Source of the DNA: Spirodela intermedia
Taxonomy: Eukaryota > Streptophyta > Magnoliopsida > Alismatales > Araceae
Length of the DNA stretch: 64,000 nucleotides
NCBI GenBank assembly: GCA_902729315.2
Contig: LR746280.1
Span: forward strand, 3,386,001 to 3,450,000
Direction of reading: 5' to 3'
Shown piece by piece: positions 24,757 through 35,929 of this stretch. Each line of letters opens with the position of its first letter. The first letter of the stretch is position 1. Both the position numbers and the translations under genes were made by a program. Under the pieces are notes generated by a model. It worked only from the letters and a program-made list of their open reading frames with translations, ran no database searches and was not told the DNA's origin.

Positions 24757-26387
24757 TGACGTGACTCAATCGTTGTATGTTAAATCACGCAAATATAAAA
24801 TTTATAAAACTAGAAAATACGAATTTTCAGATATTTAGAAGTATTTCAAAATAAATATATCAATTATAATTCAATAAAAATCCCACAAATAGTGGTAATT
24901 TTCCAGGTCGATCAAAGGGATGTAATATAATATCTGGTAATTATTCAGAATTTTTCTCAATGAATACGATTTTCTTACAAATTTTATACTAGGAAATAAA
25001 AAGGAAATATATTTAAAATTCATGAAAAAAAAAGGAAATAAGGGGGGGCGTCAAGATGACGTCAGCGCCCGGCGAACGCGAATCAGGCGGAAACAGAGTT
25101 CCGCCCGGTGATTCTTACGTAAGCGATTACAGACGACTTAATTAATCAAATTAAGATCTGTAAAAGCCGGAAGAATCTTAATTTAACGAAGTATAGTTTG
25201 GTAAATTAAAATCACAAAAATTATCACTAAATAAAGCGTAAATTAAATTGAAAGCAGGAAAACAGAGTTCTGGCGTCGCGACGGCGATGCGTCGGCAATG
25301 GACCGGAATCCTGAGCGTTCGGGAGGATCGTCGTGCAGTGTCCACGGCCTTGAAGGCTCTCCTTGGACAAAGACGATGTGGGCAATCTCTAGATCTTCTC
25401 GCGAAGTCTAGAGATCAATGAAGTGGGTCGTCGAATTGTCTCCGGCGGCTGTCACCCGGCGGAGCGGAAAAACGGCGACTTTGCGGCTCTCCGGCAGCTG
25501 TCACCCGACGGAGAGGAGCTGGATGGAGGTGGGGCGCATGTCAGGGAGCTTCATCCTCAAGTCCGCGCAGCAAGAGGAGGCTCTTCATCACATCTGGTAC
25601 GCTCTCAGGAGGTGGCGACTGGTCTCCCGGCGGATCGTCCTCTTCCCAACGACGGCTTGTTCGTCGATCAATCGAAGATGATTTACTCGATGGATTCGCG
25701 ATCCTTTTATCGTGAATCGTTCAGCAATTTTAGTAGCAATGCTCCGCGAATCGCGTTGACGAGATTTTCGCCGATGATCCAGCGATTCTCGTTGCTTAAT
25801 CCTTCACCGGCGATCTGTAGGAAAGTCGCGATAATCAGATAAAAATATATGAATTTTGACTCTGGGAGGATTCAAACCCGCGCTGGTCGCCCCGCCTCTT
25901 CTGAGGAAGGTGTGGGTTTAGTCCCACATCGGTTGTACGCCGAGTTTTCGAGCGAATATATAGTAATGTTAGCTTTGTGAGCAAAGTCCCTTCTCTCGCG
26001 TGTACGACCACTCCTTGCCCCACAGCCGGCTGACCACTGGTGACTTGTAAGGGGAGTGGCGTACGCGTGCCTGTCGGTCCCCAAGCCAAGCCACTCGAGC
26101 CCCTGCTCGTGGCATACTCCCCGACTGCGCTTCTGCTTGCGGGCCCGACTGGCCGGCGGGTCCCCCCATTTTTGCAATATTTTTATTTTTATTTCTTGTT
26201 CTTCATTTATCTCAAAAGTAAGACTTTAAAAATCGTATAAAATCACATAATTACCCAAAAATTCACGTTAATCAATTGAAAACAAAAAATCATTCTTTAA
26301 CACAAATATAAGTCTATTTATCATGAGTTAAGGCTAAAATTATATTATTTACTAATTATTAACTCATGATAATGAAGACTTATCACA
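24757..26387 (-). mobile_element. Near-complete LTR-A, minus orientation
   Basis: 1,631 bases bounded by TG (24757) and CA (26387), best preserved and most GC-rich of the family. Read in its own sense it starts TGTGATAAGTCTTC, carries the 53-bp palindrome, and then a GC-rich block with TATATATTCGCTCG as a plausible TATA region. CCGATGTGGGACTAAACCC and the GC-rich R/U5 part follow, ending GAGTCACGTCA. The open frames at 25418-25842 and 25835-26177 lie inside it and have no protein homology, so they are not genes. On the right it abuts the RNase H end of element B, interrupting a PWY-like codon stretch. Confidence 0.85.
26319..26371. repeat. 53-bp palindrome-ended motif at LTR-A tip (copy 3)
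   Basis: Perfect 13-bp terminal inverted repeat TATCATGAGTTAA/TTAACTCATGATA. Outer arms (ATAAGTCT on the left, AGACTTAT on the right) extend the palindrome imperfectly to about 26309-26383, so the whole LTR tip could fold back. Confidence 0.9.
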
Positions 26388-26429
26388 TACCAAGAAGGAC
26401 TATATATGCTACTAATATTTAAAATATGT

Positions 26430-26868
26430 TCATTCAGGAAAAGAATCATTTAACTCCTTGTTATCATTTCCATTAATCCTAGAAAGATGATCGGCGACTC
26501 CATTATCAAATCCTAGTTTATCTCTAATCTCATGATTAAACTCTTGTAATATCAACATCCATCTAATAAGTCTAGGCTTGGAATCTTTCTTTCCTAAATG
26601 ATATTTCAAGGCTGCAAGGTCAGTGTAAATAATGATTTTAGATGGAAGTAAGTAAGCTCTAAACTTCTCTAAAGCAAAGACAACAGCCAATAACTCTTTT
26701 TCAGTGGTAGTATAGTTAGATTGAGCCTCATCTAATGTCTTACTTGCATAATATGTGACCAGTGGTTTTCCTTCAATTCTATACCCTAAAACAACACCCA
26801 TAGCATAGTTAGAAGCATCAAAAATAATTTCAAAAGATTCCCCTCAAGTCGGAGATCACAAAATTGGT
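26430..26868 (-). pseudogene. RNase H domain of element B
   Basis: Would degrade the RNA strand of the RNA/DNA hybrid during reverse transcription. The 123-residue open stretch starts MGVVLGYRIEGKPLVTYYASK and contains NYTTTEKELLAVVFALEKF, IIIYTDLAALKYHLGKK, RWMLILQEF and GVADHLSRI. The acidic residues of TEKE and YTD are kept. A further piece upstream (near 26868) reads like FEIIFDASNYA, broken by a stop. The frame ends at 26430, shortly before the LTR junction, where integrase would be expected. Confidence 0.88.
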
Positions 26869-27129
26869 GCTTCTATCAATATATTTTTAAGGGTGTTGGA
26901 GGCTTCTAAACACTCATGGGAAAAAATAAATGCATTGTCCTTGGCTAAGAGGGAAGTCAATGGCCTATAAATCTTGGAGAAGTTTTTAATAAATCTTCTA
27001 TAAAATCCAACATGTCCTAAAAATGACCTTAGTCCTTTTAGTGTAGTAGGAGGAGGTAAATCTTGAATTATATAATACCTTTGCTTTATCTACCGCAATT
27101 CCTCTTCACTTAACACATGTCCAAGAACA

Positions 27130-27680
27130 ATTCTTTGTTTAAGTATGAAATAGCTCTTTTCTCAACTTAGAACAAGCTTGGACTCCACACATCTAGCCAA
27201 GACTTGCTTGAGATGTCCAAAACACTCATCAAAATAAGACCCAAAAATAGAAAAGTCATCCATGAAAACTTCAAGAAAATCATCTAGCATATCAGAGAAC
27301 AAAGAGATCATGCATCTTTCGAATGTGGCTGGAGCATTACATAATCCAAAAGGCATCCTTGTAAATGCAAATGTATCAAAAGGACAAGTAAAAGTAGTCT
27401 TCTTTTGTCATTAGGGTGGATCGCTAATTGATTATACCCTAAATATCCATCAAGAAAACAAAAAATATGTTTTTTCAGCTAACTTTTCAAGAATTTGATC
27501 AATAAAAGGTAAAGGAAAATGATCCTTTTTAGTGGTTAAATTTAACTTCCTATAATCAATACATACCTGCCATTTAATAGGCAACCTAGATTTTATCTCT
27601 CCACCATGCTCATTAGTTGATATGGTTAGGCCTGATTTTTTTGACACAACTTGAATGAAACAAGCCTAACCATTTAGTAC
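27130..27680 (-). pseudogene. Reverse transcriptase of element B
   Basis: Two open stretches in different frames. 27647-27450 carries KWQVCIDYRKLN and DHFPLPFIDQILEKLAEK. 27356-27162 carries MPFGLCNAPATFERCMISLF and the catalytic FMDDFSIF box with both aspartates. The connecting LDGYLGYNQLAIHPNDKRR part is frameshifted. Catalytic residues are better preserved than in element C, where the box reads FMADF, suggesting a younger copy, but it cannot be translated through. Confidence 0.88.
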
Positions 27681-27921
27681 TTGAATGAAATAGGGTAAAT
27701 AAAACAAGCCTCTAACCATTTAATAATTTCATTTTTAACTACTTCCATCATATTTAGATTTAGTCACCTTTGACACTCATGTATAGGTTTAGCATTTTCA
27801 TTCAAAACAAATTTATGCATGCATATATCAGGACTAATACCTTTTAAATCACTCATATGCCATCCTAATGCACCTTTATATTCTTTAAAAATAGAAAGTA
27901 ATTTTGATTCTTCATCAAAAG

Positions 27922-28458
27922 TTAAATGAGATGCAATAATGGTAGGTAAGTATCATTAGGTCCTAAAAATGTATATTTCAAGTTATGCGGAAGAGGTTTA
28001 AGGTCTAAATTATTGTGAGCATTCAAAGGTAAAACAATAGGTTTCTGTGAAGGATTTTCGAATATTTCTTGTAAACCAGAAGATAAATTTTCAAAAGAAG
28101 TATCAAACATGCATACCTTCTCAATAATTGAATCAACTACATCATACTCTTCTCCTCCTTCTTCTTTAGCAAACTTAGCTGCCTTAAATACATTTAATGA
28201 AATATGCTGACCACCACAATACATATCCACTATTCTAGTGGCACAATTTATATTAGCACTAACTATAGCTGAAAATGCACGCCCCAAAATAATAGCTGAT
28301 TCTTTAAGATTTTCAGGTGGCATCATGTCTAGAATTAAAAAATCAAATGAAAAATAGCATCCTTCGATATTGATTATAACATCCTCAATTAACCCTTTAA
28401 GATATCTAATAGATCTATCCCCTAAAGAGACAATAATACCAGTAGGTTTAATTCTCAT
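27922..28458 (-). pseudogene. Retropepsin-like protease region of element B
   Basis: 178-residue open stretch. GDRSIRYLKGLIEDVIINI, FSFDFLILDM and AIILGRAFSAIVSA correspond to the C-terminal half of gypsy aspartic protease (LADRS...PRGVVEDV...DFVVLDM...LILGRPFLAT). The catalytic DTG-type motif should lie just upstream. The sequence at 28459-28560 encodes matching protease pieces only across a frame break, so the enzyme is not intact. Confidence 0.8.
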
Positions 28459-28868
28459 AAATAATTTTTTTTAAAAAGGTAAGTTGGAAGGAGATTCACA
28501 CTCACACCCAAATCTAGTAAAGTCTTGTTGAAAGTCATACCTCTTATGCAGCAAGAGAAAAGTGGGCTCCATGTATCTTTTCTTTTCTTGGGCATTTCAT
28601 TTAAAATGATAACACTAATCTCAGATTAAAGGTTAATTTTCTTAGTTTCTCTCTTTTGAGTACAAAGATATTTCAAAAATTTAGCATAAGATGGAACTTG
28701 TTGAATAGCATCAACCAAAGGGATTTAAATTTGAACTTTAGAAAATAATTCTTATAATTCATGATCATCAATATGCTTCCTTTTATCTTTTAAGTGAGGA
28801 AAAAGACTTGAAGGAAAAGGAATAGGTAGACTATAAGCTTCAGTCTCTTTAGATAGCCCTATCTCTTT

Positions 28869-30530
28869 TCAATTCTCTTTTTCTCCACTCTCACCAAGCT
28901 CCTTAAAGATGGATTTTCCTTTCTTCTTTTCTTTCTCATTCTCTCTATCTCTAATTTCATTTTCTTGATCAGAAATAATGTTTCCTTTCTCTTGCACATC
29001 ATCCCCTAATTTAGGTAAGCTCGGCTCACTTGAAGGCATCCTAGTGGCTTTGGATATCAACTTACCATTTCTAAGTCTCTTCACCTCCTTAATCTCTTCT
29101 ACTTGAGATCCTTGGCTACTGCTAGGGTCTTGACCACTAATCATGGAGGTGGTAGGGATAGAAGGTGTAAAACCAAGAGGATAATTCTTAGGACTAACTA
29201 TGGCTTGACTAGGGAGTTGTCCTCTAGGGTTTACCTTATTTGGTTGACTCCCTTGATTGTTTGACCTTTGAAATATTTGCAATTTGTTTATTTTGGGTCA
29301 TTAATAGTGCCATAGCTTACTATTGCTATTGCAATTGTTCCTTCAAAGAATTAACAGTCTCCTCTAAATGGGCATTAGGAACATGAGATGGAGCTCCTAA
29401 GGCCACTCTATTGTGCATAGGATGTGGAAAACAGTTTTGAGGATATGGGACAATTTGAGAAGGTATTTGATTTTGAAAATGAGACATCTGATTTTAAAAA
29501 TTAGAGTTAAAAACAGACAGGGTTTGGAAATTTTGGAAATTTTGAAGATATAAAGGATTTTGTGATGAAGGATTTATATTTTGAAAACTGTGAGATGGAG
29601 GTTTTGAAAATTGCATGTCTTGAGGACTTGAATTCCAAGTAGAATTTTGATGAGGACAAGAATTAAAATTAGATTTTGAAAATGCATTGACATGCTCATG
29701 ATCAAGATTCATAGATTGTAGAAATGTAGGACAAGTATTCTCATCATGACCAATGCTAGTACAAATAGAACAAACTGAATTTTACAAAATTGGGGTTTTA
29801 AGGTTTTGTGTACCTTGAGAAGATAGTAGCTTCTCTAACTTCTTGTTGATCTCATTGACTTCATTCCTCAAATCCTTATTTGCATGCTTGATCAATTCAT
29901 AAACATCATCCCTTTTCAAGGGAGGATTAGTTCTATCAAAATCCAAAGAGTTATAAGAATTTTCACTCAATTCTTATAGAAGCTTATACACATGATCTTT
30001 ACTCTTGTTAGCATAAGAACCACCACAAGATGCATCAATCAAGTTGTTTATGTCAGTAGTTTAATCCATAAAAAATTTGAACAAGTTGTCATTTAGGAAC
30101 ACTATGATGAGGGCATTTTCGAAACATTTTTGTATATCTATTCCAAGCATCATGTAAAGATTCATTAACATTTTGAGAAAATTTCATGATCAATTTAAGT
30201 GATCAACATGTTAATGGAAATAGAGCATGAGTCTTTACACAAGGATGTTAATGAAATTTTTTAAGATTTTCCACAAGGATGAAACTTTTTAAGAAATTCC
30301 TGAACCAATTTAGACCATGTAATATTTCTCAAATTAAGAGTGGAAATCCAGTGACTTGTTTCTCCCTTAAGTGAGAATGGAAATAGAGCAATTTTCAAGG
30401 AATCATCAGTACCCTTTATAGTTGCATATATTTTCAGAAACTCTTGCAAATGATCATAAGTGTTTTCATTTAAATTTCCATAGAAATTTGGTAAAATCTG
30501 AAAAACACATGGTTTAATATCATGCATGTA
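28869..30530 (-). pseudogene. Gag of element B, fragmented
   Basis: 30527-30261 encodes the capsid core (ILPNFYGNLNENTYDHL, LFPFSLKGETSHWISTLNL, WSKLVQEFLKKF). 29970-29782 is a Lys/Asn-rich helical part (RNEVNEINKKLEKLLSSQ). 29712-29494 is Asn/Gln/Ser/Pro-rich. 29282-28869 is a charged tail with many Glu-Lys pairs. Stops and frameshifts divide the four blocks, which together follow the order of a plant gypsy Gag and its linker to protease. Confidence 0.8.
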
Positions 30531-30896
30531 AATAGGATTTCAAAAAGTTCAATGCCACTAGATGGATTAAAATATTCATTCAAAGACTTAGGCTCTTTAT
30601 TAACCTGCTCAAGATTTTCAATCATATTATCCATTTTAGTAGTTTTAGAGCTTTTAGAAATTTTAAAGGTAGGAGCAGATTCTAATGAAATCAAATCAAG
30701 GTTTAGAGATCTCCTACCAAGCATAAATCAAGCAAAAATCCAGAGTTTAGAAATACCTCTAGTGATTTACCACCTTTGAGGCATGTGCATTAAATTTTGT
30801 TTGATCTTCTTTCTTTTTTCTTATCTACAAGAAAAAAAAAACATAAGGAGAGAAACAAATTTATAAACATAATAATGATGCCAACTTTGCATAATT

Positions 30897-30914
30897 TCTC
30901 CAGCAATAGTGCCA
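30897..30914 (-). other. tRNA-Asp primer-binding site (element B)
   Basis: Thirteen of 18 forward-strand bases match the 3' end of tRNA-Asp (TCCCCGGCAACGGCGCCA), and all five differences are C-to-T or G-to-A. It lies five bases inside the TG end of the adjoining LTR at 30920, the usual spacing. Confidence 0.8.
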
Positions 30915-30919
30915 AAATT

Positions 30920-31550
30920 TGATATGCCCAAAGTTGTTGTTAGTTTAAGCACTCAAATTTAATATTTATAATTGAAAACCCAAATAAGCTCTCTTAAATT
31001 ATAGGGATTTCAGGTTGATCCTTAGGAAAATTAGAAAGTTGAAAACATTATTATCTAACAATAAAATTTAAGAAAATCTCAGAATATATAGATAACTAAC
31101 TCTAATTTAATATCTTTAAAAGTTATCATGTAATTTAGTATGTCATTCTCTTAACAATAATATTATCGGAGGTCAACAATTAGAAATTGAGGACATAAAA
31201 AAAACAAAGAAAGTAGTAATGGTAAAATCTGAAAACCTAAACTAAACTTATTACAGATCACAAAAAATTACAGAAGCTAAGAAATTAACTCTGATATGCT
31301 TTCCTAGAAAATGTTAACCTAATTCTATGTGGTGCTTGTGAAATCGAATTTGTTCCAAGGAAGGGTCAAAAATATAGAAATTTTACAAAATAATATTTTT
31401 AAAATCTAAAAACTTATTTTAAACATTCAATAAAATTTGAGTGATATTAATGCATATCCAAGAATATTTAAACAATTGTGTTAAATGATATTTAACATGA
31501 TATTTTCAACATTTAAATGAACAAAAATCACATGAAATGTAGGGAATAAT
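30920..31550 (-). mobile_element. 5' LTR of element B, partial
   Basis: Begins TGATATGCCCAAAGTTG next to the primer-binding site. In outline it resembles the reverse complement of the end of LTR B (33042-34141): a GTTGTTGTTA.TT string, an ACTCAAATTTAA-type stretch and a gapped AGG.TGATCCTTAGG block. It cannot be followed past about 31550, where pol sequence in the opposite orientation begins. Confidence 0.55.
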
Positions 31551-31563
31551 CAACATAAATATC

Positions 31564-33041
31564 ATGTTATCAGCCACACTTAGAGATCAAGGATATAACC
31601 ACTATTTTAAAGTGAATGGGGAGAGAATTAAAGCATATCTTGAGCAGAATGATAAAGTAGAGGTAGATAAATTAATTTGTAAAACATATAATGAACTACA
31701 CTATTGTCTAGCTAATGATTTTATACTTAGTGCTGCTAAAGAGGCAACCCTATTATTTTTGCTTATTGTCGTCTAAATTTTCTTCTAGTTTTTCCTTCAT
31801 TTAGTGTAATTTATTCAATCAAAATTTCATTTCCCAATTGACTAAATTGTGGAGAATGTTGGCTGTGGAGAAGATTCTAGTCAAGGGATTAAACTTCCAC
31901 CCCACCTGAATTTATTACATTTCATGCCCTTGTGCATTGATCATGATTGTGTTCTTTCTAACTTGCATCCCTCCAAATTTTTATCTATATTTATTATTTA
32001 ATCATTAAGGATAATGATGCAGTTTTAATAAGGAGGATGAGTGAGTTAAGTAAAATAGGAAATGCACTTGTTTAATGAAATCAACTTAAGTATTTGATTA
32101 AGACTGCATAATGAATAGTGCAATGGTCAAGATGAACAAGAGTTCTTGATGAGAAGTAGGAGAAAATCTTTCGAGGGCACAGAAAAACCATGGACTGGAT
32201 ATTGCAAATCTAGAATCCTGAAGTTATGATCTTTGGTGCTTGATGCGAAAGAAAAGGTGAAAATGCTCCCTTCTTAATTCGATGTACATGATGCAAGTCA
32301 ATTGGAGGAAAAGTGGGAAATAATGATTCTTGCAAGCAAATTGAACCCATAAAAAAAAACATATTGTTTGGAGAAGAGGATTCCCATTTGCTCTGTGGGG
32401 CTTCCACATGTGCGATTCAAGCAAATATCTCCTAGTAAAGAACAAAAAAAAAAAAGAAAGAAGAAAGAAGAAACAATAATATTGAGAGGGGGCTTCCCAT
32501 TTCCTCCATGGGGCTTCCACATGTGTGACTAGAGCAAAGATATCTCCTCAAAAGAATATGGAATTAAATAAAAATAACAAAGAGGTCAGTGATGGTGAAA
32601 TCGGATTTCCAACTTGTCCTATGGGGACTCCACATGTGAGATTAAGACGAAGAATTCACCTTCATACCTCACAGTCTAGGTATTGATGGGGGACATTTAA
32701 CTATAATGGATACTAAGTCATGCAAACACTAGATTGAGAATTAATTCATATCACGTCACCTGAAGGAGAGCATGAAGCTAGGTCAAGATCAAAGAGTAGA
32801 CAAGTTTCATTAGTTGATGGAAAAAGGATGAGCAACGAAAGGAAAGTGACAACTGTGCGTAAAAAAGGGACTCAAATACGGATCTGAAAGTCTTTTTGAA
32901 TTTTGATTCTGAGGACTTGATATTTATAGAATTATCAACACTTGAGGAGAGTATCAAAGGAGTTAAGCTTAGGAGTATTAATTGATACATAGCACAAGCT
33001 TGATATATTGCTAAGGGACTAGCAATGTTCAAGTTGGGGGT
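31564..33041 (+). mobile_element. 3' end of a plus-strand gypsy element: pol tail, repeats, polypurine tract
   Basis: The frame 31564-31776 includes FKVNGERIKAYLEQND, which corresponds to the conserved FKVNGQRLKHY segment after integrase. A non-coding stretch follows with a roughly 112-bp tandem repeat, then a G-rich polypurine tract (AAGTTGGGGG, about 33031-33040) immediately before the LTR that starts at 33042. The element body upstream is missing, replaced by the oppositely oriented element B. Confidence 0.7.
32370..32650. repeat. Tandem repeat, three copies, ~112-bp period
   Basis: The phrase TTCCCATTT..CTC..TGGGGCTTCCACATGTG recurs at about 32381, 32494 and 32605 with an ATATCTCCT block between copies. 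It lies in the 3' non-coding region of a gypsy element, where Tat-like elements commonly carry such arrays. The antisense open frames at 32210-32522 arise from the repeat. Confidence 0.8.
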
Positions 33042-34141
33042 TGTGATAATCCAAATAATTATCATATTAAAGGGGCGAGAAGATTAGTGTTTAAATCCTA
33101 AGGAATATTAGAATATGATGAGTAAACATTCAGTACTCTACTATGTATTTTCACATGATGATTTATGAATTGTATCATTTTTTTTATTTTCTACAAAGAT
33201 GGGAGCATTGAGATAAATGAGAGGAGAAATATATGATTAGTAGTTGTTGGAGGAAATATGATTAATGGATAATCATGATACATGAGTATGAGTATATATT
33301 TATTCCTAGTTTCATGATGAACTATTGAAGAATTAGTAAATATAAAAGGTAAAATTGTAAAATTGACTGACTTGTTATTTTTTATAGATTGAGAGGGGCA
33401 TAAGGGGCATGCCTAAAATAGGGCACATGAGCCCAAAAGGGAACCCAGTGCAAACTTACCCCCTCATTCGTGATCACCTCTTCTTCTTCCCCTATTTGGC
33501 ATGGTTCTCTCCTACAATCGAACCAGCCTCCTCTCCCCTTATCCGTCGGCACCGCTTGTACACCATAGGTGGTGACAGCACAGGGCAAAAATTGTCGATC
33601 TCCTCCCTTGGTGCAGCAAGAAGAGGATCAACCGAAGAAACCCCTACATGAGGCTGCCGTTCTCTCCCCACATCCATCAGAACAAGAGGAAGAAGTTTAT
33701 TTCTGTATTGTTCCTTTTCAATTCGTTGTAATTGAACTCTTAATTTTTGTTTAATGCAATTCACAATTCTTCAATCAGTGCCCTCCTCATTTTGATGATT
33801 TGATCACTTAAATTTCCTAAAGGATTTGAAGAATCCTTTCCATCAAACATCCTTAACCAGTTGATGTGGTTCTTGGTGGGACTTTGAGAAGATTTCTCCA
33901 CTCCATGTGCATTCAACTTTTTTAAAGATTTAGGGAATTCCACATTCATCTAGTTGTTGCTGAATTTCAGAAAACAAAATGAATCAAAATTAGACCATTA
34001 ATTAATATACATCGACCAATCACAAAATTCTCCCTATGTTCGACCCAAAATCTACTATATAACTTAAATAGAAATATAATTAAAGTCAATTTATAAATTT
34101 AAGATTTGAGCATTTTAATTAACAACAACTAGAGTCCATCA
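33042..34141 (+). mobile_element. LTR B, complete, plus orientation
   Basis: 1,100 bases from TGTGATAATCC (33042) to GTCCATCA (34141), preceded directly by a polypurine tract. The middle part (33,390-33,700) is GC-richer and pyrimidine-rich, as in a transcribed R region. The end carries GGGTCGAACATAGGGAG-like sequence in reverse sense, common near the ends of gypsy LTRs. Open frames inside (33409-33764) are not genes. No second complete copy is present. Confidence 0.7.
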
Positions 34142-34345
34142 ACATGGTAGATGAGATATATGAGCATGGGGCTGTAATGATTAAAGATTCTAAAAAAGAC
34201 TTTTAAGTTAAATGAATATTGGCTTAAACATTATATAGAAAATGAATGCCTTACAGAAGAAAAAATATATATTATCAGAAGCAATTCAAGAGTAGCTTTA
34301 ATGTGCCTAGTTGGAGACAATAAACTCAGTGCTTGGTGAGATGCA
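34142..34345 (+). pseudogene. Gypsy pol C-terminal fragment
   Basis: MVDEIYEHGAVMIKDS followed, after a frameshift, by a KVNG.WLKHYIEN-like segment, resembling the end of gypsy pol after integrase. It begins right at the LTR B end, so LTR B and its element probably inserted into this older pol sequence. Confidence 0.6.
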
Positions 34346-34679
34346 ACTCATGATTTTTGTTTCATTAATTATGTTTTATTTACTTCTATTTTTTCTGAAA
34401 TTACATAGAATTTGTTTTGTATTTGTTTCCTTGACTAAAAATATAGGAGGCATTTAAGATGAGGTAGAAAATAAAGAATAAATTTAAAGTGATATTTTTT
34501 TGAACCTCACCCTTTATGAAAAAAATTTCGTGCTTAAATTTAAATATGTTTTTTGATTTGAAATAATTATGTTCTAATTATTCTATTCTAATTTGTGTCA
34601 TTGAGAACAATGTTATTTTTCAGTTGGGGTGATGTATTAAATCCTAATTTCTACTGTAGATTGATTAAACACATGCGTT

Positions 34680-35204
34680 TGCATCTGTTTTCATACTTAC
34701 CTATAAAAGAAAATTAGAAAAAAAACTTTCAAAAAAACTATGACATTTGTTTGTTAGTTTTCTATTAGAAATAGTACAAAACAGCCTACATACTATCAAA
34801 GATAACAGAAAAATAGTTAAAACTTTGAAAATTTAGATACCCTTTTCTCACATTTCAACCTCCTAGACAAATGTAGTTGAAATTGAAAAATTATAATTGT
34901 TGAAAAATTCGTAGTTATTGAAAATATAACTGAAAATTAAAAAAAAACTCTTACAAATTTTGTACATCATATTTCATGCAGAAAATCTTAAATCAATTAA
35001 AATGATTGATACCAAAAAAGATTAGAATGATTATTGATGAGTTAGAAGAATGATTAGTGACATTAGATGTTTAAATACTCCTCATATACATGATAAGATA
35101 ACATAGATTTTATTTTATAGAAATGTTTACTTTATGATCTCAATAGATAAAATAAGTATTTGTGAAAATTTGATTGATCATTTAGGTTTGTTAGAGATCT
35201 AAAA
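34680..35204 (+). repeat. Block shared with 20400-20960 (opposite orientation)
   Basis: Collinear with the reverse complement of the internal block of element D and followed at once by LTR-A sequence. It marks the 3' non-coding end of another member of the same element family. The stretch 34345-34680 before it is AT-rich with no recognisable coding content. Confidence 0.75.
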
Positions 35205-35919
35205 GTTTTTGAATTTTCATTTTGTTAGGTAACAGTCACCGTAGATGATTTATTAACCTATTTCATTAATTTTTTGACTTTGCAAGAGGACCTAAAGATT
35301 ATCCGCATCGTGAATGTCAAAGGAGAGTTTTTGAGGCCATGGACATCATATGATAATCTTTCTAAATGCTTAAAATTTCAGTAATCATTGTCTCGATGTT
35401 GGAACTTTATATTTCAAATTTAAAACCTATTTTTTATTTTAATTAGTGATATTTTATGTGATTTTAGGTTTTGAAACTTTTCTTTAGTCAATTATAATTA
35501 TTTTGGGTTTTACTAATCTAAATTTAATCAATTAAATCATTTGTAATTATTTACACAAGAATCATCAAGCAGAATTATATTTCTACCCAAATTATGTTCA
35601 TTGAGGTGCTGACATCATCCTAACATCCTCACCCAAATTTTCTTTTTTTGTGAGATTTTAAATAAATTTTCTTTTATCATTTAGTGTAAAAATATTAAAA
35701 AGCATATTCTTTGAGAAAAACTCTGAAATTTTGCCTACTATTGTCTTCTTACATCCCTATGATGGACCTTAAAATTTTTCAGTATTTTTATAATTTCTTA
35801 TCAAATTATAATTATTATATTTGTGCTGAAATACTTCTAAAAATTAAAATTTGGATATTTTTCTAGTTTTATAAATTAAAAATTTATGTGACATATTATA
35901 CAATAATTAAGTCATGTCA
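35205..35919 (+). mobile_element. Partial LTR-A (3' half), plus orientation
   Basis: From about 35205 it follows the second half of LTR-A: a GTAACAGTCACCGTAGATG block, GAGGCCATGGACATCA, AGAATCATC and GCTGACATCATCCTAACATC. It ends ATTAAGTCATGTCA at 35919. The 5' half with the palindrome is missing. Confidence 0.75.
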
Positions 35920-35929
35920 TCCATGATAT

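Larger units (their letters stand above)
26388..30919 (-). mobile_element. Element B: Ty3/gypsy retrotransposon, internal region without integrase
   Basis: Minus-strand element reading gag (about 30530-28870), protease (28458-27922), reverse transcriptase (about 27680-27130) and RNase H (26868-26430). It then stops at the LTR-A junction, so integrase and its own 3' LTR are missing. Its primer-binding site is at 30897-30914 and its 5' LTR starts at 30920. Domain order and Gag type fit the Tat/Athila side of plant gypsy elements. Several frameshifts and stops make it non-functional. Confidence 0.85.

Noticed and set aside
25418-26177. Several open frames of 84-139 codons
   Set aside because: They lie wholly inside the GC-rich part of an LTR, and the same DNA in other LTR copies has no open frame.
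33382-33764. Open frames on both strands in a GC-richer patch
   Set aside because: They fall in the transcribed part of LTR B and show no protein family motif.
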